Part shown: in pieces, positions 34,891 to 47,404 of the stretch
Position numbering within the stretch: position 1 is the first letter of the stretch
How the letters are laid out: each line of letters begins with the position of its first letter
Source: Rutstroemia sp. NJR-2017a BVV2
Taxonomy: Eukaryota; Ascomycota; Leotiomycetes; Helotiales; Rutstroemiaceae
Assembly (NCBI GenBank): GCA_002946415.1
Contig: NJPS01000041.1
Location: 62,001-126,000, forward strand
DNA length: 64,000 bases
Direction of reading: 5' to 3'
Notes under the pieces: model-generated
Databases searched by the model: none
What the model saw: only the letters and a program-made list of their open reading frames with translations
Told to the model about the DNA's origin: nothing
Program-made: the position numbers and the translations under genes

Positions 34891-36122
34891 ATGTATTCCT
34901 TGGCATCATTATTAGGCTTTAGTGCCCTAGCCATCGCATTACCCAGATCCTCAATACGATCAACAGACCTCTCATCTCACTGCAAAGACATCGATATCCC
35001 CATCACCGTTTCCGTTCCTCGATACATCCTAAGCACCACCATACACGACAACTGGGACGCAACAGCTCTCACATTCAACCTGACCTCCAAAAACTTCACC
35101 ACCTCATCTGATCCGCTTCCAATCATAGGAAGCACAGCCACAGCAATCAACAGCACTTATACAATCGGAGCTACATTATGCGGGACCGGAGGCCCTACCC
35201 TGATTTTGACCCACGGCATCATCGAATCAAAACTCTACTGGAGTCCTAATCTTCCGGATTCAGACCAGTATAATTTCGTCAAGGTCGCTGTCGAAGCTGG
35301 ATACTCAGTGCTGTACTATGATAGACTTGGCGTGGGGTCTTCATCGAAGTACGTCCTCATAACCCCTCGTCAGACATACATGCCAAATCTAACCTAACCC
35401 CCAGAGTAAATTCCACAACCGACGCACAATTCCAAGTCGAAGTCGCCATCCTCAACAACCTCATCTCCTACTCCCATACCTACTTCAACTCCACCTCCAC
35501 CGCCCTCATCGGCCACAGCTACGGCTCCTACATCTCCGCCGCCAGCGCCAGCCAGCTCAACGTCGACGCGCTGATACTAACCGGCTTCAGCGGCACAACT
35601 GCCAACTTCGGTCCCTTCCTCTCAGGCGCCAGTTTCCGGATCGCGAACCAGCACAACCCTTCCCGATGGAGCCATCTCGATTCCGGCTTCCTCACATCCG
35701 CCGATCTCTACGCCGAGACGTACGTTTATTTCAAAGCCCCGTATTTTGAGCACCGGATCGCGGAGTGGGCGTATGAGGTTCAGAGCGAGCCGTTTGCGGT
35801 AGCGGAGCTGCCGACGCTGTTGGCGGCGGATATTAGGTTTGAGGATGTGAGGGCGCCGGTTTTGGTGCTGCAGGGGAGGTACGATGTTTCGGCTTGTGGG
35901 GGGGAGTGTGTGGGGGTGATTAATGGGACGACGAGGGGGTTGTTTACGGGGGCGGAGGGGTTTGAGTTTGTGGATGATTTGCCTGCTGGGTGAGTACTAA
36001 GTTAGATATCATGTGTTCTTTGCAAGATGCTGATTTATGGCAGTCATAATCTGAACTTGCATACGGTGGCTCCGAAGGCGTTTCAGGTTATTCTGGACTT
36101 TTTGAAAGCGCATGATATATAA
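34891..36122 (+). CDS. Secreted alpha/beta hydrolase (serine esterase-like)
   Basis: Three exons (34891-35348, 35405-35989, 36044-36122; introns 56 and 54 bp) give 373 residues. It begins with a signal peptide (MYSLASLLGFSALAIALP). The fold shows LILTHGIIESKLYW (oxyanion His-Gly), YDRLGVGSS, the nucleophile elbow GHSYGS (Ser near 191), a late VLVLQGRYDVS strand (catalytic Asp region) and a C-terminal His in AGHNLNLH. Several N-glycosylation sites are present. The substrate is not predictable; an extracellular esterase or lipase is likely. The DNA changes from C-rich to G-rich codons across exon 2 without frame loss. Confidence 0.83.
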
Positions 36123-36612
36123 TGCTAGGGTAACCCGCCCACTGCGTTGTCTGCTTTCCCTGCACCCCACTTCTCTCCCCGCATTCGTTAATCTCTACGC
36201 TGGTTTTCCCCATCTTTCAGAAGTGGGGCAAAGAGATGCGTACGCGGCTAGGATCGGTATTAGAAGAGGGTCAAGAAGACCGCAGCGGTATGAGTTAAGA
36301 ATTCGAGCTAAGGGATTGGTGCCAATAAGGGTACCAGGATGATAGGGTGGAGGAAGGTCCGGGAAAGGGAACAATTGTACAAAGAGAGAACAAAAGGCAG
36401 GTGAACGAGACAAGACGAACATGCAGAGCTTATTCGGCTGTGCGATGAATTGAAGGAGTAACTCGACTTGGTATTATGATTAATAAACTTTTATGAACGC
36501 CGTCCCCGCATATCCTGGATATGCATTATCCGTCCTCATGAAATCAGGTCGAGGAACCCGATCAGTACCCAAGTAAACCGTTTAACAACGCCAACATATT
36601 AGTGATACAGCT
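36123..36612. other. Convergent intergenic region
   Basis: 3' flanks of two genes; no feature seen. Confidence 0.5.
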
Positions 36613-38153
36613 TCATCGTCTCATCAGCAGACACTTTCTTCCCTCTCTCTTGACTTTCCATCCTACACTCGCGCAGATATCGCGCAACGTCCCACTCCGG
36701 TCCATCAGTCTATCACTCACAGCAATGACAGCCAGAGATGCTGAGTGATCCCCTAGCAGTGTCGAGCACCTGATTTTACTCTGCTCCACAAAATCCATAG
36801 CTCGAATGTCCAGGTAGCGCAGGCTCGGCTTGCCAGCAGCGTGAGCAGGTAATGGCGTGGTGGACAATCGTTGACGTAGTTTACAGATGGCTATTGCACG
36901 CTCCATAGGCTCAAGAACGGCTGTGTATTTTGAGTCCACTTCGGATTCCTCTTGTGTTGTTTGGTGATTGGCTCGCGCTGATGGATCATCGATAGTGTCG
37001 AGAAACAAAGTCTCAAGGTCGTGCATGCGAAGACCGGTGCCTATGCTGAGATCCTCGGCGGTCGCTGCCAGGGTCTTGAGGTGTGCTACGCTTGTCGAAG
37101 TCATCGGTCGTCCAGCTAGTCTAAGGGATCTGAGTGTTTTGGGTGCATTCTGGAGAAATCTTTCCGTGAGCTGTTCTTCATGTGCCATAGAATCTTCATC
37201 GAGATCGATAGAATCCATAGATGCATGAAGTATCTCAAGCGTGTCCTTCACGGCCGGATGGGAGATAAGGAAGTCAACGAAAGGCTCGGTCTCTAGTAAT
37301 TGGCAGTGATCAACGGCTAGATGCGTGATTCTTGCAGTGGAAGGAATCGAATTCAAAATCTCCGCCGTCACATTGGACTTGGAAAGCATCATGGTCTCTA
37401 TGTGCGCAAGGCGAGGGAATAGAGATGGTAGTAGTGATGTTGTCGCTACCGGGTCAGCCCGAGAGTCAGTTAGCGATAATGACTTGAGTGGGAGCACCGC
37501 ACTCAGCGGAGATTGAGTGAAAACGTCAGAGTGACCCAGCGTTAGTGACGTGCAGTTCGTAAAGTCCAGTACTTTCAGGTGGGGCAGTCCAGTAAGCAGA
37601 ATCTGCAGTACAGCCCCGCTCAGGGTTTCATTCAGATTCCTGTCATGTGGAAGATAGATCTCGTTGAGTATTGGAGTAAGGCAAAGCATTCCGTGGAGCG
37701 AGTTGGAGAACTCTCGCCTAGGGTTTGCAACTTTGAGGTCGGAGAGATCCAGACGACGGATAGCTCTTCCTAAGACGGGGTTGCCTGTGATCTGGCTAAG
37801 AATGTGGTTGAAAGTTGACATGCGTGAGATGGTCACACTTCTGTAAGTGATTGGTAGTGCGTTTGCATAGAGCACACGAGATGCTAGAAGACACGAGAAT
37901 AGAGTTGGTTTCTCTAGGCTCAAGCAACTGGAGTCCCCATGGTCGAAACCTGGAATCAATTAGCATTTCCTGGTACGGAGAACAGTATGGAATACTCACC
38001 ATTGATTACCCCAGACTTGTGCTTTCCAGAACCCAACTCTAAGTTCCGAAGAATCTTCTGCAGAATCTCTGCAGGAAGTGTCTCAAGGGATTGACCGGGT
38101 TGGCGGGCTCGGCGGGCTCCATTCTGGGGTAGTTCAGTCCGGGTGTAAGGCAT
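36613..38153 (-). CDS. F-box protein with LRR-like region
   Basis: Two exons on the minus strand, 38153-38000 and 37949-36613, joined over a 50-bp intron (gtgagt..ttccag, branch CTAAT), give 496 residues. The F-box spans the splice: LETLPAEILQKILRNLEL, then CLLASRVLYANALPITYRSV. The following about 400 residues contain leucine-spaced strands (e.g. LKVLDFTNCTSLTLG, LRSLRLAGRPMTS, LRYLDIRAM) like degenerate LRRs. Fungal F-box/LRR proteins serve as substrate receptors of SCF ubiquitin ligases. Target unknown. Confidence 0.78.
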
Positions 38154-39686
38154 ATCTGCTGTTGGTAGATTGTGAAGTACAGAAGTATATCTTCATGAAA
38201 CAGGTGTTGTCTGGCGTTTCTTTTATGCTGTGCGGCGTCGATGTCACCATTTTACACCGCCCACAAGACCTCCTAGAACTCATGTCTCTTATAACTTCTT
38301 GATTCACTTCGAAAGAGTCAGAGCTGACCCAGATGGTGCCAACACAAGAAATCTCTGCATCGCAAACTAAGGAGGAAATCACGCATTCCTTCCCCATGAC
38401 TCCAAAACGTCGTCAGAGCTCAAGACAATATCCAATACCTTTCCCCGCCAATCTGCAAACGGTTTCATCGTTACGTAACTCGGTGTAAGGAAGCGCAAGG
38501 AAAATGTAAGAAATGCCACAATTGAAAGAGCCATTTTTTCGCCATTATGAGACAATGGAAGCAATTATTAATTGGTACGAGATGGAAAGGGAAAAAAGGG
38601 AAAGCCGGCAATCACGAGTGGAAGCAACTGGTGCGATTGGATCCTTTCTCCACGAAAAGTCTAAAAATGGTGCAAAAATGGTGCACGATTTATAAAAGTT
38701 GCGGGGATGGTGCCTTGGCATTGAAATCATGCTCACGCACGTGGAAGAATGACGCTAAGTCTCCTGTGCCACAATTGGCCGTATTAGGTAAGAGCGGTGG
38801 CTTGTGCTTCTCGGCTATGGACGGCGAACTTCCAACTTGCTCTCATCCGTCACCGACAAATACTACCAACAACAACACATGGTTGATTAATTCACGTCAG
38901 CTCGGGGTGCTGAGAAACTTCTAACACGGTGAGTCTTTGTCTGTGCTACACGATGTGCTGTTCTTGCAGCAGATTCTTTTAAGCGTTTCAGCCTGTGTCC
39001 ACGCCGACTTGGTCTAGACGCGACCCTTTAAATCCAAGGTCAGGAGGCATCAACCCCATGGCTGGCCTGCCTCCTATTTCCAGCCATTACTTCCCACATT
39101 GTGCTATGGCTGGAAGAGTGGTATATTCCATACATCACATCCAAAGAACATATCTGCGTCGGAGTGTTATATGATCGATGATGAAGGAAGTGCTTACCTT
39201 ACAACAAATAACCGCCTCAGCCACGGCCAGACCAGACACACTCAGATGCCGCCTAGTATGTTGGCACACTAGGTGGCTATCCTTCCATGAAACGAGTTAC
39301 GGATCTCTTATAAGAACAATGCGGTCTTCAGCATGGTCAACTCGCCAAATATATATATGAATGATCGCAAGATGGCCTTCCAATTTCATCGTAAAACGGT
39401 TGGAGGAATGGCGCCTGCGGACACACGACGGATAATTTATGAGCCTCGATGGCCGTTATCGAGGCGAGCGCTTGCGGTATGGTAAGGACATTGGGTATCG
39501 TCATGATCCAACAGTCCCAACGGGGGGGTAGAATTTAAATACATTTTCTTATTTCACTACTGATCATCACATTTCATTCGTCTTTCTTTCTACAGTGCGA
39601 ATAGATTGATATTCGTTGATCACTCTGTCACTATTAGTTTCCCAAGTTTCTTTTCTGTTCCTTTATAGTCCACTGTCACCAACATC
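38154..39686. other. Gene-poor intergenic region
   Basis: No credible gene. Short overlapping open frames at 38.4-38.9 kb and 39.2 kb are not protein-like. The last part is the promoter of the kinase-like gene. Confidence 0.45.
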
Positions 39687-40952
39687 ATGCCTTCCGCGGA
39701 GAACCCAAACGTAGCTACCATCCACACTGCGTTCCAGCTCCAACATCTCATTGAAAACCGCCACAAGAATGTCGCTTTCATCGACCCAACCACTCTCAAG
39801 CTCATTCGCTCGATAACTGATTCCCATCCTGCCGGCAAGTCTGCAGCAAAGACTCCAGAATGGGCCGTTTCGAAGGAAAGCGTTCAGAAGCAGGTTTCCG
39901 CTTTTCTAGATGGAGTAGTCGGTGTGCTTAAAGTCAAGGACATCGATCTGAGTGACTCCGACGATGATGAAGACGATGAGGATTACGATCCTGAAAATGA
40001 TGAGGTTTCTGGCTCTGATGATGACAGTCAAGCCGAGGACTATGACTCAGAGTATGACAGCGAGTATACAGATTCCGAAGATGAACACAACACATTGGAT
40101 AGAATCAGCGAGGACGACGACGAGGACATTGATGCCGTGCCAAAGAAGTGTTTGGATGCAAAGCTTGGCGAAGGTTCGTCTCCGCCCACCATTTCTTTCT
40201 AGACATCAGAACTAACATCACCAGGAATCATTCTCCACGAAATCTCCGGCCGTAAAGTTGCCCGCTACGGCAAAATCGTCGTCAAATCCGGGCGCCACCT
40301 CAAGCTATCCGAAGCAGACGCCATGAAGTACATAGCCACACACACCAGCATCCCGGTTCCGCACGTGTACGAAGCCGTCAGCGACGGCAAACTGACCAGC
40401 ATAACCATGGACTTCGTGGAAGGCGACCGTCTCGACAAAGTCTGGAACTCCCTCCCCGAAGCCACCAAACTATCGATCGCCGCCCAAGTCAACGACATGC
40501 TCGTGCAACTGCGCTCTCTCCGCGGCCGCTACATCGGCGCTGTCAACAACGATAAAGCGATTGATAGCCGACGCTACGATCTCGAAGGTGGGCCCTTCGA
40601 GACTGAGGCCCAGTTTAACGAGTTCCTCCTCTCGGATGCGTATCCGCAGGTCCCGAAATGCTTTTTGCATATGGCGGAGCGCTCGCTTCTTACTAATCAC
40701 GCGATTGTGTTCACGCATGGTGATTTGGCGCCGAGGAATATCCTGGTGAGAGAGGGGAAGGTGGTTGCGGTTTTGGATTGGGAAAATGCGGGGTGGTATC
40801 CGGAGTATTGGGATTTCGTGAAGACTTTCAATGCGCTGGATCATAGGTGCAATTGGTATGACTATGTGGATAAGATTTTCCCGATGAGGTACGAGCAGGA
40901 GTTTATGAATGATCGGTTTGTGGGTACTTTGATTAGACATGGGCATAGTTAG
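39687..40952 (+). CDS. APH-type phosphotransferase (kinase-like) with acidic N-terminal insert
   Basis: Two exons, 39687-40173 and 40225-40952, with a 51-bp intron (gttcgt..accag, branch CTAAC), give 404 residues. The first 90 residues are of unknown type. Residues about 90-155 are almost entirely Asp, Glu and Ser (e.g. SDSDDDEDDEDYDPEND). The C-terminal 240 residues form a protein-kinase-like APH fold: VARYGKIVVKSG (ATP-binding Lys region), FTHGDLAPRNILV (catalytic loop, Asp) and VLDWENAGWYPEYWD (metal-binding Asp). Family members phosphorylate small molecules or act as fungal orphan kinases; substrate unknown. Only this acidic insert is unusual. Confidence 0.82.
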
Positions 40953-42096
40953 ATGGGTTAGGATTAGGTTGGAGTTATGAAGATCCCACATGGTATGTTT
41001 GGTGTTTCTTGAGTGCAGTTAGCTTGGGTGGTTTGGCTCGATGGAGTTAACATGGTTAGGAAATTGAAAGTTGATATTTTTCTTATTATATATATACTTC
41101 CATCCCACGTCTTTTCGGCTACTCATATTGATCTGCCTTGCGTGTTCGGTCTGCTAGGTTCTGATCACCGGTTTCTGAACCACTTTTGGACCGTCGCTCA
41201 CTTCCACACGATACCAACCGGAAGCTTATCGCCCAAACACGAGCATAGTTGATGGTATCCCTGAGATCTTTTAAAATGATAAGGACAATATCAGGTCCAG
41301 GCGACGTGCTCTCTCGACTTTCCGAACCATAATATCGAGCTGCATACGATTCTTATCATATTGTTGAGCACGGATACTCGAAGGACTTCATGCTTCGCCT
41401 TATTCTTATCCAGGTACAATCCACGAGCGTTTTCCAGTTATCGCAGTCGGATCAAAGTCATCCTTCAGCCTATATAATCATTATTCGATACATCTCCGTC
41501 CCCAAGGGAGGTGTTGTCAGCTGTTAAAGCTGGAGCTGGAATTTCGGGAGTGAATGTTTGCGGTTGTGTCGATAGAAAGGAATGACGACTGGATGATCGC
41601 CCGCTTACGCAGCATCATTGACTGGATAAGGAGATTACGTGTGACTTATATTTTAATTTCAGAACTCTCTGGAAGGTCTTAGTATGAATAGACCACAATA
41701 GCGGCTTTCTGATCACAGTCTCGCTCAGCGTCAAGTATTATCACAATTTATCGGTAATGAGATTCAATGGACTACGGGAGAGCACTACGGGAACCAAGTG
41801 ATTGTACGGCGCAAACAAAAGCCGGCATTCAGAGAATTAGTTACAGTAGTTAGTACGGGAGAGCTGGTCTATTTAATGGCCACCCCGAACCCTTAGAGTG
41901 AGAGAATCAGACTTTGATCAACCACTGCACTGAATCGCTATTTTGGGTGATTCTAGTCCACAGTCGAAGAGTCAACCCACAAGTATGATACCAAGCGCTC
42001 CACGACCCGTTTCAGCCGCAGCAGATTTCACGATGGCTCAGATGGCAAGTCAAGCTGGCGAAGAATTGAAAGATTGAGCAAACCCTTCCGTTCTGC
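40953..42096. other. Intergenic region with dispersed repeat copy B
   Basis: No gene seen. It contains the second copy of the dispersed repeat at 41761-41875, just upstream of the HET relic. Confidence 0.5.
41761..41875 (-). repeat. Dispersed repeat copy B (inverted)
   Basis: Reverse complement of this segment matches 3088-3215: both contain TAAATAGACCAGCTCTCCCG, a block around TCTNTGAATGCC, GCCGTACA, and CCCGTAGTGCTC followed by CCGTAG. Small indels separate the blocks. The two copies have drifted from each other. Confidence 0.7.
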
Positions 42097-43948
42097 TTGC
42101 AGCAACTAAAAATCTCCAGTCGAACATGCACGTTCGCTCGGTGGTTAAGGATGGTATCATTTTCGATGTACGATGTTGCAGAACCCGATAATTCTACCTT
42201 GATAGGCCATGATTTTGACCACCACCAAACTCTCAATGGAAAAGGTCGAATTATCATGCGGGATTCGGTCGGGCTCGAGGTAGAATTGTTCGAAGAAATC
42301 GACAACAAGAAGTCGAAAGAAGAGAAAGAAGTAGCGACGAGAAGACTTCAGTTCTTTGTGATGGAAAATGGCCAAGGTCATCGTCTTAGCCAAGGTCGAA
42401 ATTCGCATCGAGTTGATGTTGCAATATCTTTGGGACACGAGAAGCCCACCAATCAAATCAAAGAAAAGAAAAGACTAGGAAAAATTTCAGTGATATTTTT
42501 GGCACCTCGCGAGATGTGCCTCTCCCAATATCAATAAAAACACACATACCCCTCATCAAATCGTGGATTAGAGATTGCCTGCAAAATCATTCACCTTGCG
42601 ACATACAATCGACTCCAAAAGAGTTTCCCTCGCGATTTTTGGACATCTCCCAGAGTCCAGATATCATCACTTTAATGGACGGACACCGCGAAATTGTCGG
42701 TTCAGGGGAACATACCACCCTATGCAACCTTATCACATTGCTGGGGCTCAAAGACATTTATCCAGACCACAACATCGAATATTGCGTCTTACTAGGTCAA
42801 TATCCAATGGGTCGAACTACCTTTGATGTACCGCGATTCGATATTAGTCTTCAAAGAATTGGATCCCAATTACCTTTGGATTGATTCTCTGTGTATTATC
42901 CAAAATTCTCCTGAGGTGTGGAAATGTGAATCTTCTCTTGTGGCATCCATCTACTCCAACTCGTATCTGAATGTCGCAGCTACCTGTGTTGGTGACACCA
43001 CTGCTCTAAAGAGCCTGGGTTTTCCAAGAGAGATATTTAGCACCTGGAACGTTACATTTTTGCAGTTGCGAACTTGTGATGGAATGCCAACAGGGAATGA
43101 GATGTGAATGTACAGGTCTGGACTTGATTAGATTCAATCCAATTCGAATACTGACGATATATCCCTCGATGCATGGTTAAGCATCGTAGAAGAATATTCA
43201 AGACTTAACTTGACGTATGAAAAGTGATCGGCTAATTGCATTAATGAGCGTTGCGGAAGTTTTTCAGAAACGACTCGGTTGCGCATATCTCCAAGGAATC
43301 TGGGAGGGAGATATGGCAAGAGGTTTGCTATGGAATGTTGCAAGGTGTGATTCACCTGATACCCAAGACCTCGATGTACCAGGAAGGAAACAGAGGATGG
43401 ACATGGCGTCGACTTGGCCATGGGCTAGCATGAGGCTGGCGAAGGAAATAGGAATCAATTTCCCTGCCGGCCACGATAGCTCCTTTTCTCCTAACCAGAG
43501 CTTTGGAATTCTAAGCATTTCGGACTCGCTAGAAACAGCTGGAGCCAGCATTTCTGATCAAACAAGCGTACTTTCAGTACACAGCGAATTATTACCTGCT
43601 ATCGCCTTCCTGCTTCCCGACTGCGACCAAATGGACGAGTTATTCATAGTCTTTGAGCTTGAACTCGATGAATTTGTGCTGATCACCTCTTCAACTGTAT
43701 ATTTGGACATTCGCTATGATATTGACTGTACGGATAAGACTTGGAAAGTGTCTTGTCTCATTCTTGGATCTTCATTCTATTGTGATGATGACGATACCGA
43801 TGGGATAGACAACAAAGTTCTTTGCACTCTGATTTTGAGACCAATCATAAGCTTTTTTAATACCTGGGAGAGGCTTGGAGTTCTGGATATTATGAAAAAC
43901 AGTGTACTTTCTGAAAATGTGATAGAGCAAGATTTCAGAATAGTTTGA
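42097..43948 (+). pseudogene. Decayed heterokaryon-incompatibility (HET) domain gene
   Basis: Pieces of a HET protein appear in order but in different frames. The first (42097-42537) ends IFLAPRE then stops, while the next frame begins at 42516 (PLPISIKTHIPLIKSWIRDC). That piece carries PSRFLDI but loses the YxxLSYxWG core and stops at 42884. The downstream piece (from 42823) reads YLWIDSLCIIQNSPE and VAATCVGDT. A further frame near 43160-43214 reads WLSIVEEYSRLNLTYEK then a stop, while RLIALMSVAEVFQKRLG and YLQGIWEGDMARGLLW continue from 43217 in the next frame. At least three frame changes plus a missing core segment show a relic. In intact form such genes trigger heterokaryon incompatibility. 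Confidence 0.75.
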
Positions 43949-44570
43949 GGTGTTAGAAATCCGTGAAATTCGCAACGGCACAAGATAGTTTCATTGCTTG
44001 TTTTGGCTCTGCAGCGGAAATTTTAATCATCATTACATTACTATTCCTTCTGTTGCTGTATCCAATGTCTATTTGTTCCTCTCCGAAAAACTAGGTAATC
44101 CTACGTCTGTGAATAAGTGCATATTACGTTTGGTGTTTCTTAGGAACCGTTGGAAGCGTTATTTCTGCTTCGACCGAGGTGAGTAACGTAAGATTTTAAT
44201 AGATAGAGACGTTTCTGGACAGTATTATGGTCTAAGGATTTAAGGGACTTACTGGAGCGACCGTGGAGTCGATGGGCATTACCATAATGGTATATTCAAT
44301 CTTTCCAACGTGATAGTAATTAATTGCTAGGACAGGTAGCACATAAATACAACTACTTGCTGGAATGAATTCACTATTTATATCATGACGTGAATTAAAT
44401 CATTGGATGCTACGATTTGGAACTGTGCCAATATTAGTGAATTTGAAATTATATTTGCAAGTAAATATGTAATAATTTTCTTTTTCGAATTCAAACTCTT
44501 TTCAACCTTCTTTTACTTCCAACCTATGCAGCTTCGAAATCAACAATAGTATCGAAAATCGAAATTAATT
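43949..44570. other. Intergenic region
   Basis: AT-rich; no gene seen. Confidence 0.5.
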
Positions 44571-45263
44571 ATGGATTCTTCGCAGCTCCCCGATATGAGC
44601 AGCTTGCTTGTTACAGAAGACAACTCGGCATACGCGGACTTATCAGGAATGGATCATGAGCGTTGCGCAGCTCTTCATAACTACCTCGTGTACTACATAT
44701 GGATTGATGAAGGCTGTTCGCCAGCCACTCTGCGTAACAACAATAATAACTTTTTCACTGCCAATTGGGCTGCAGCTGAGGCTTTGCGCCCACGACTTGA
44801 CCCCTCAGTAGCAGCCTTTCTCGATGCCGCTCTTCTACCTCTTACAGATAACCCCGAGCCCTTCTTTTTTTGGGTCGCTGAAATATCCGAGCCTGACGAG
44901 CTCTTCGACAACTTTACAGCCGACTTAATCGATGAGCCGGAAGATAGCTTGGTGTGTTTGTACTTCCCGAACATTGGCCATAGTGGGAAAGCTGGCGCAG
45001 GCCTGTTTTATCATCAAGGGTGCCATCGGGCTGCTGTCTTCATAACTATGAACGAATACAACTTTGCTATGCCGGTCAGGGTGTATCCGGATCTTTGGTA
45101 TCTGCTCGAGACCGTCTTCTCTAACTGGATTGAACTCATTCATCTCGGCAAGATCACAGTCTCTCCTATGGAAGTACCAAGTTTGTTCGGTAGTGAAAAG
45201 ATTGGACTCTGGGAGTGGCAACCCTACAGCAAAGCCCAGGTTATCAATTGTATCGGCATATAG
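44571..45263 (+). CDS. Hypothetical protein, single exon
   Basis: 230 residues from an ATG in a good context (AATTATGG) with no intron. Composition is clearly protein-like: LHNYLVYYIWIDEGCSPATL, FFTANWAAAEALRPRLDPS, then an acidic segment and ELIHLGKITVSPMEVPSL. No signal peptide, membrane helix or known motif was seen. I do not recognise the family; it looks like an ascomycete orphan. Confidence 0.6.
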   Translation: MDSSQLPDMSSLLVTEDNSAYADLSGMDHERCAALHNYLVYYIWIDEGCSPATLRNNNNNFFTANWAAAEALRPRLDPSVAAFLDAALLPLTDNPEPFFFWVAEISEPDELFDNFTADLIDEPEDSLVCLYFPNIGHSGKAGAGLFYHQGCHRAAVFITMNEYNFAMPVRVYPDLWYLLETVFSNWIELIHLGKITVSPMEVPSLFGSEKIGLWEWQPYSKAQVINCIGI

Positions 45264-46771
45264 GATCGGTTATGCGATGCTATCGAGGGGCATATTTTGT
45301 TACTTTCACCAACCAATGCTACTATTAATATAGTTGAGCTATAACTATTGCTTACACCTGCTATCTTTGATATAGCCTCGGTGCCCGAGAGATGCTTTGT
45401 ATGTAACTTTCTGACCAGAGCCTGTCGCCCCAGCTTCCGGTATATTACTCCGGATCTACTCCTCTCGCCCACAGATGTATCCGAATTCGCTATGATACAA
45501 TCTTTCACTAGCCTGCTATATACTGCAGAGATTATACTGCCAGTATATCTTTTCACTACCAGGAGAGGTGAATATGAGGCCGACTTAACGGTGTTCTCTA
45601 ATGTATTCCTTGCGAGATCTAACAACTTGTCTGTATTGCTTCGAGGCCCTGCTGGTTTTTATACCGAGTCAGTTGATAGATATACTTATTTCGAATCCGA
45701 GGAGGTATTCCACTTGTTGCTGCTGTATGGATTGGAGGGTGACGAGTGGCATTTGATTTCTGGCGTACGGATGAGTGACGGATTATCTGTTGGATGAGGA
45801 ACGATAGATGGGCTATTCCAGTATAGATATAAGCCTTTCGGCGGTGACTACTACCGGCCTCAGTAGCTGGAATGTTTTTTTGACTATTGGCGAAAGCTAG
45901 TTGATGATGGTATATGGTCTGTCGGAACAGAGGGGGTAGAGGGTACAATTGATACCTTTAAGGATGCCGATACGATGTACTGGAGGGAGGATTGCATTCT
46001 ACCAACTTGGTAGTATCCTTTCTAGGCCAATCTTAACTACAATGCCTAGAGATTTGACGTTACCCTAGCTTCAATAAAATATGAATTTGGAGACGATTAA
46101 TATTCTTGACCATGATTTTGATAACATTTCGAAGAAATTTTGAAATGAAAACAAGTTTTTATTCTAAGGTTCTCTATCGTTCATATTACTTCTTGTCTAA
46201 TTTATTCCAGCTAGCAAGGCGTCTTTTCTCTACTGCAACTGTTTCTGGGGCTAGACAGTCTGCTTGTAATTTACTATATAGAAAACAGCGCTCATAATAT
46301 AGGGTGCAAACGTGTTTACACAATTGTGGAGGCACCAGCCACTGATTGAGAGCAACATCTGCAGTCCCAACCACTTGGTCTTAAGAGCCGCAAAGCACGC
46401 GAATAGTGATACCAAGTTTGAGTCCATGAGCATGATCCGGAAAGTAGACGGGTCGAAAAATGTGAAGGCAAAGTTGATGCGTGCCATGCCCGCCAGCTCT
46501 AGATCTTCCGGCGCAACCTTTTCACATGGTCGCGCAGTTGTCCAACTTTTGTGATGGCCAATGCGTGGGGCCCAGCCGAGTTACTCCCGCTACATGAGGG
46601 GGTGGCCGGTGGTCCGCAGCCTCCATAGCCCTCTTGGCATCAGCTCCCACAGAAGTCGTCTATGCTGCAATATGTGGAATTCATGATAATTACAGCATGT
46701 TCCAAGGGATCAAAAGTGATTTAACCAAAGTAATAGGTGTGGGCAAGTGATAAACTTACAAAATCTATATC
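45264..46771. other. Region with weak open frames only
   Basis: One fair candidate at 45348-45797 is listed separately. Several other frames on both strands overlap, and none is convincing. Confidence 0.4.
45348..45797 (+). CDS. Weak candidate: possible gene fragment
   Basis: A frame of about 150 codons with protein-like stretches (IQSFTSLLYTAEIILPVYLF, VFLARSNNLSVLLRGPAGF). It lacks an ATG at its beginning (first internal ATG about 45492), and the complementary strand is also open. It may be a fragment of a decayed gene. Confidence 0.25.
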   Translation: MLTPAIFDIASVPERCFVCNFLTRACRPSFRYITPDLLLSPTDVSEFAMIQSFTSLLYTAEIILPVYLFTTRRGEYEADLTVFSNVFLARSNNLSVLLRGPAGFYTESVDRYTYFESEEVFHLLLLYGLEGDEWHLISGVRMSDGLSVG

Positions 46772-47310
46772 GTGACTCGTGAGCAACCCACGCTCAGAGG
46801 GCATTTTGCGGTGGCGGGGTCCGCATATTTGTCACACGAAACTTTCCCATCGCAGTTAAAAATGTATACATCAGACGCGCAGCTTGAGGGTGCGTATGAG
46901 CAAATACCCATATTGCTATATTCTGTCGATCATGGCTGTGGGCTGCCTCACGCCCTGCGAGAACAACTGTTCACTATCGAAAGAAGCATTTGCATTGTGA
47001 CTGGCCCACCTGGCATAGGAACCTGAATTCGTCACGAATATACTTATACAAGCCAATTTCGTTCTTTACCGGACTGAGACTTATTGCATCTCCACTTCTA
47101 CATACTTATTTGAAGTTATTTCCTCACCACTTCCCGGGCACTACCAAGAGCTCAACACTTTCATTTCCGATCATCCTCACACCTATGTTGTATTATGCAC
47201 TATCCAAAAATATGTTAGTTCAGCTAGAACATACAACCCTTTCCTCCAACAAGGACACCAAACTTCCAAGCACGCCTGGGACTACATTGTTCAGTTTGTA
47301 AATAAATGTT
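46772..47310 (+). pseudogene. P-loop NTPase/helicase-like relic
   Basis: The first frame ends SICIVTGPPGIGT followed by a stop at 47024-47026, resembling the Walker A of superfamily 1 helicases (GPPGTGKT), with the Lys-Thr lost. Immediately after, another frame opens with FVTNILIQANFVLYRTETYC and runs to about 47310, matching the helix expected after a P-loop. This pattern fits a frameshifted relic. Upstream 46312-46554 may be part of it. Family assignment (DNA2/NAM7-like) is tentative. Confidence 0.4.
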
Positions 47311-47404
47311 AATTTTAACTTTCTAAAATACTAAAAATCAATTCTAACTATAAAAAATCGCTTCTATCTACGCGCTTGCCTATAAGAAACAAATGATATA
47401 ACTT

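Noticed and set aside
39952..40215. 87-codon frame inside the kinase gene
   Set aside because: Shadow of the Asp/Glu-rich repeat codons.
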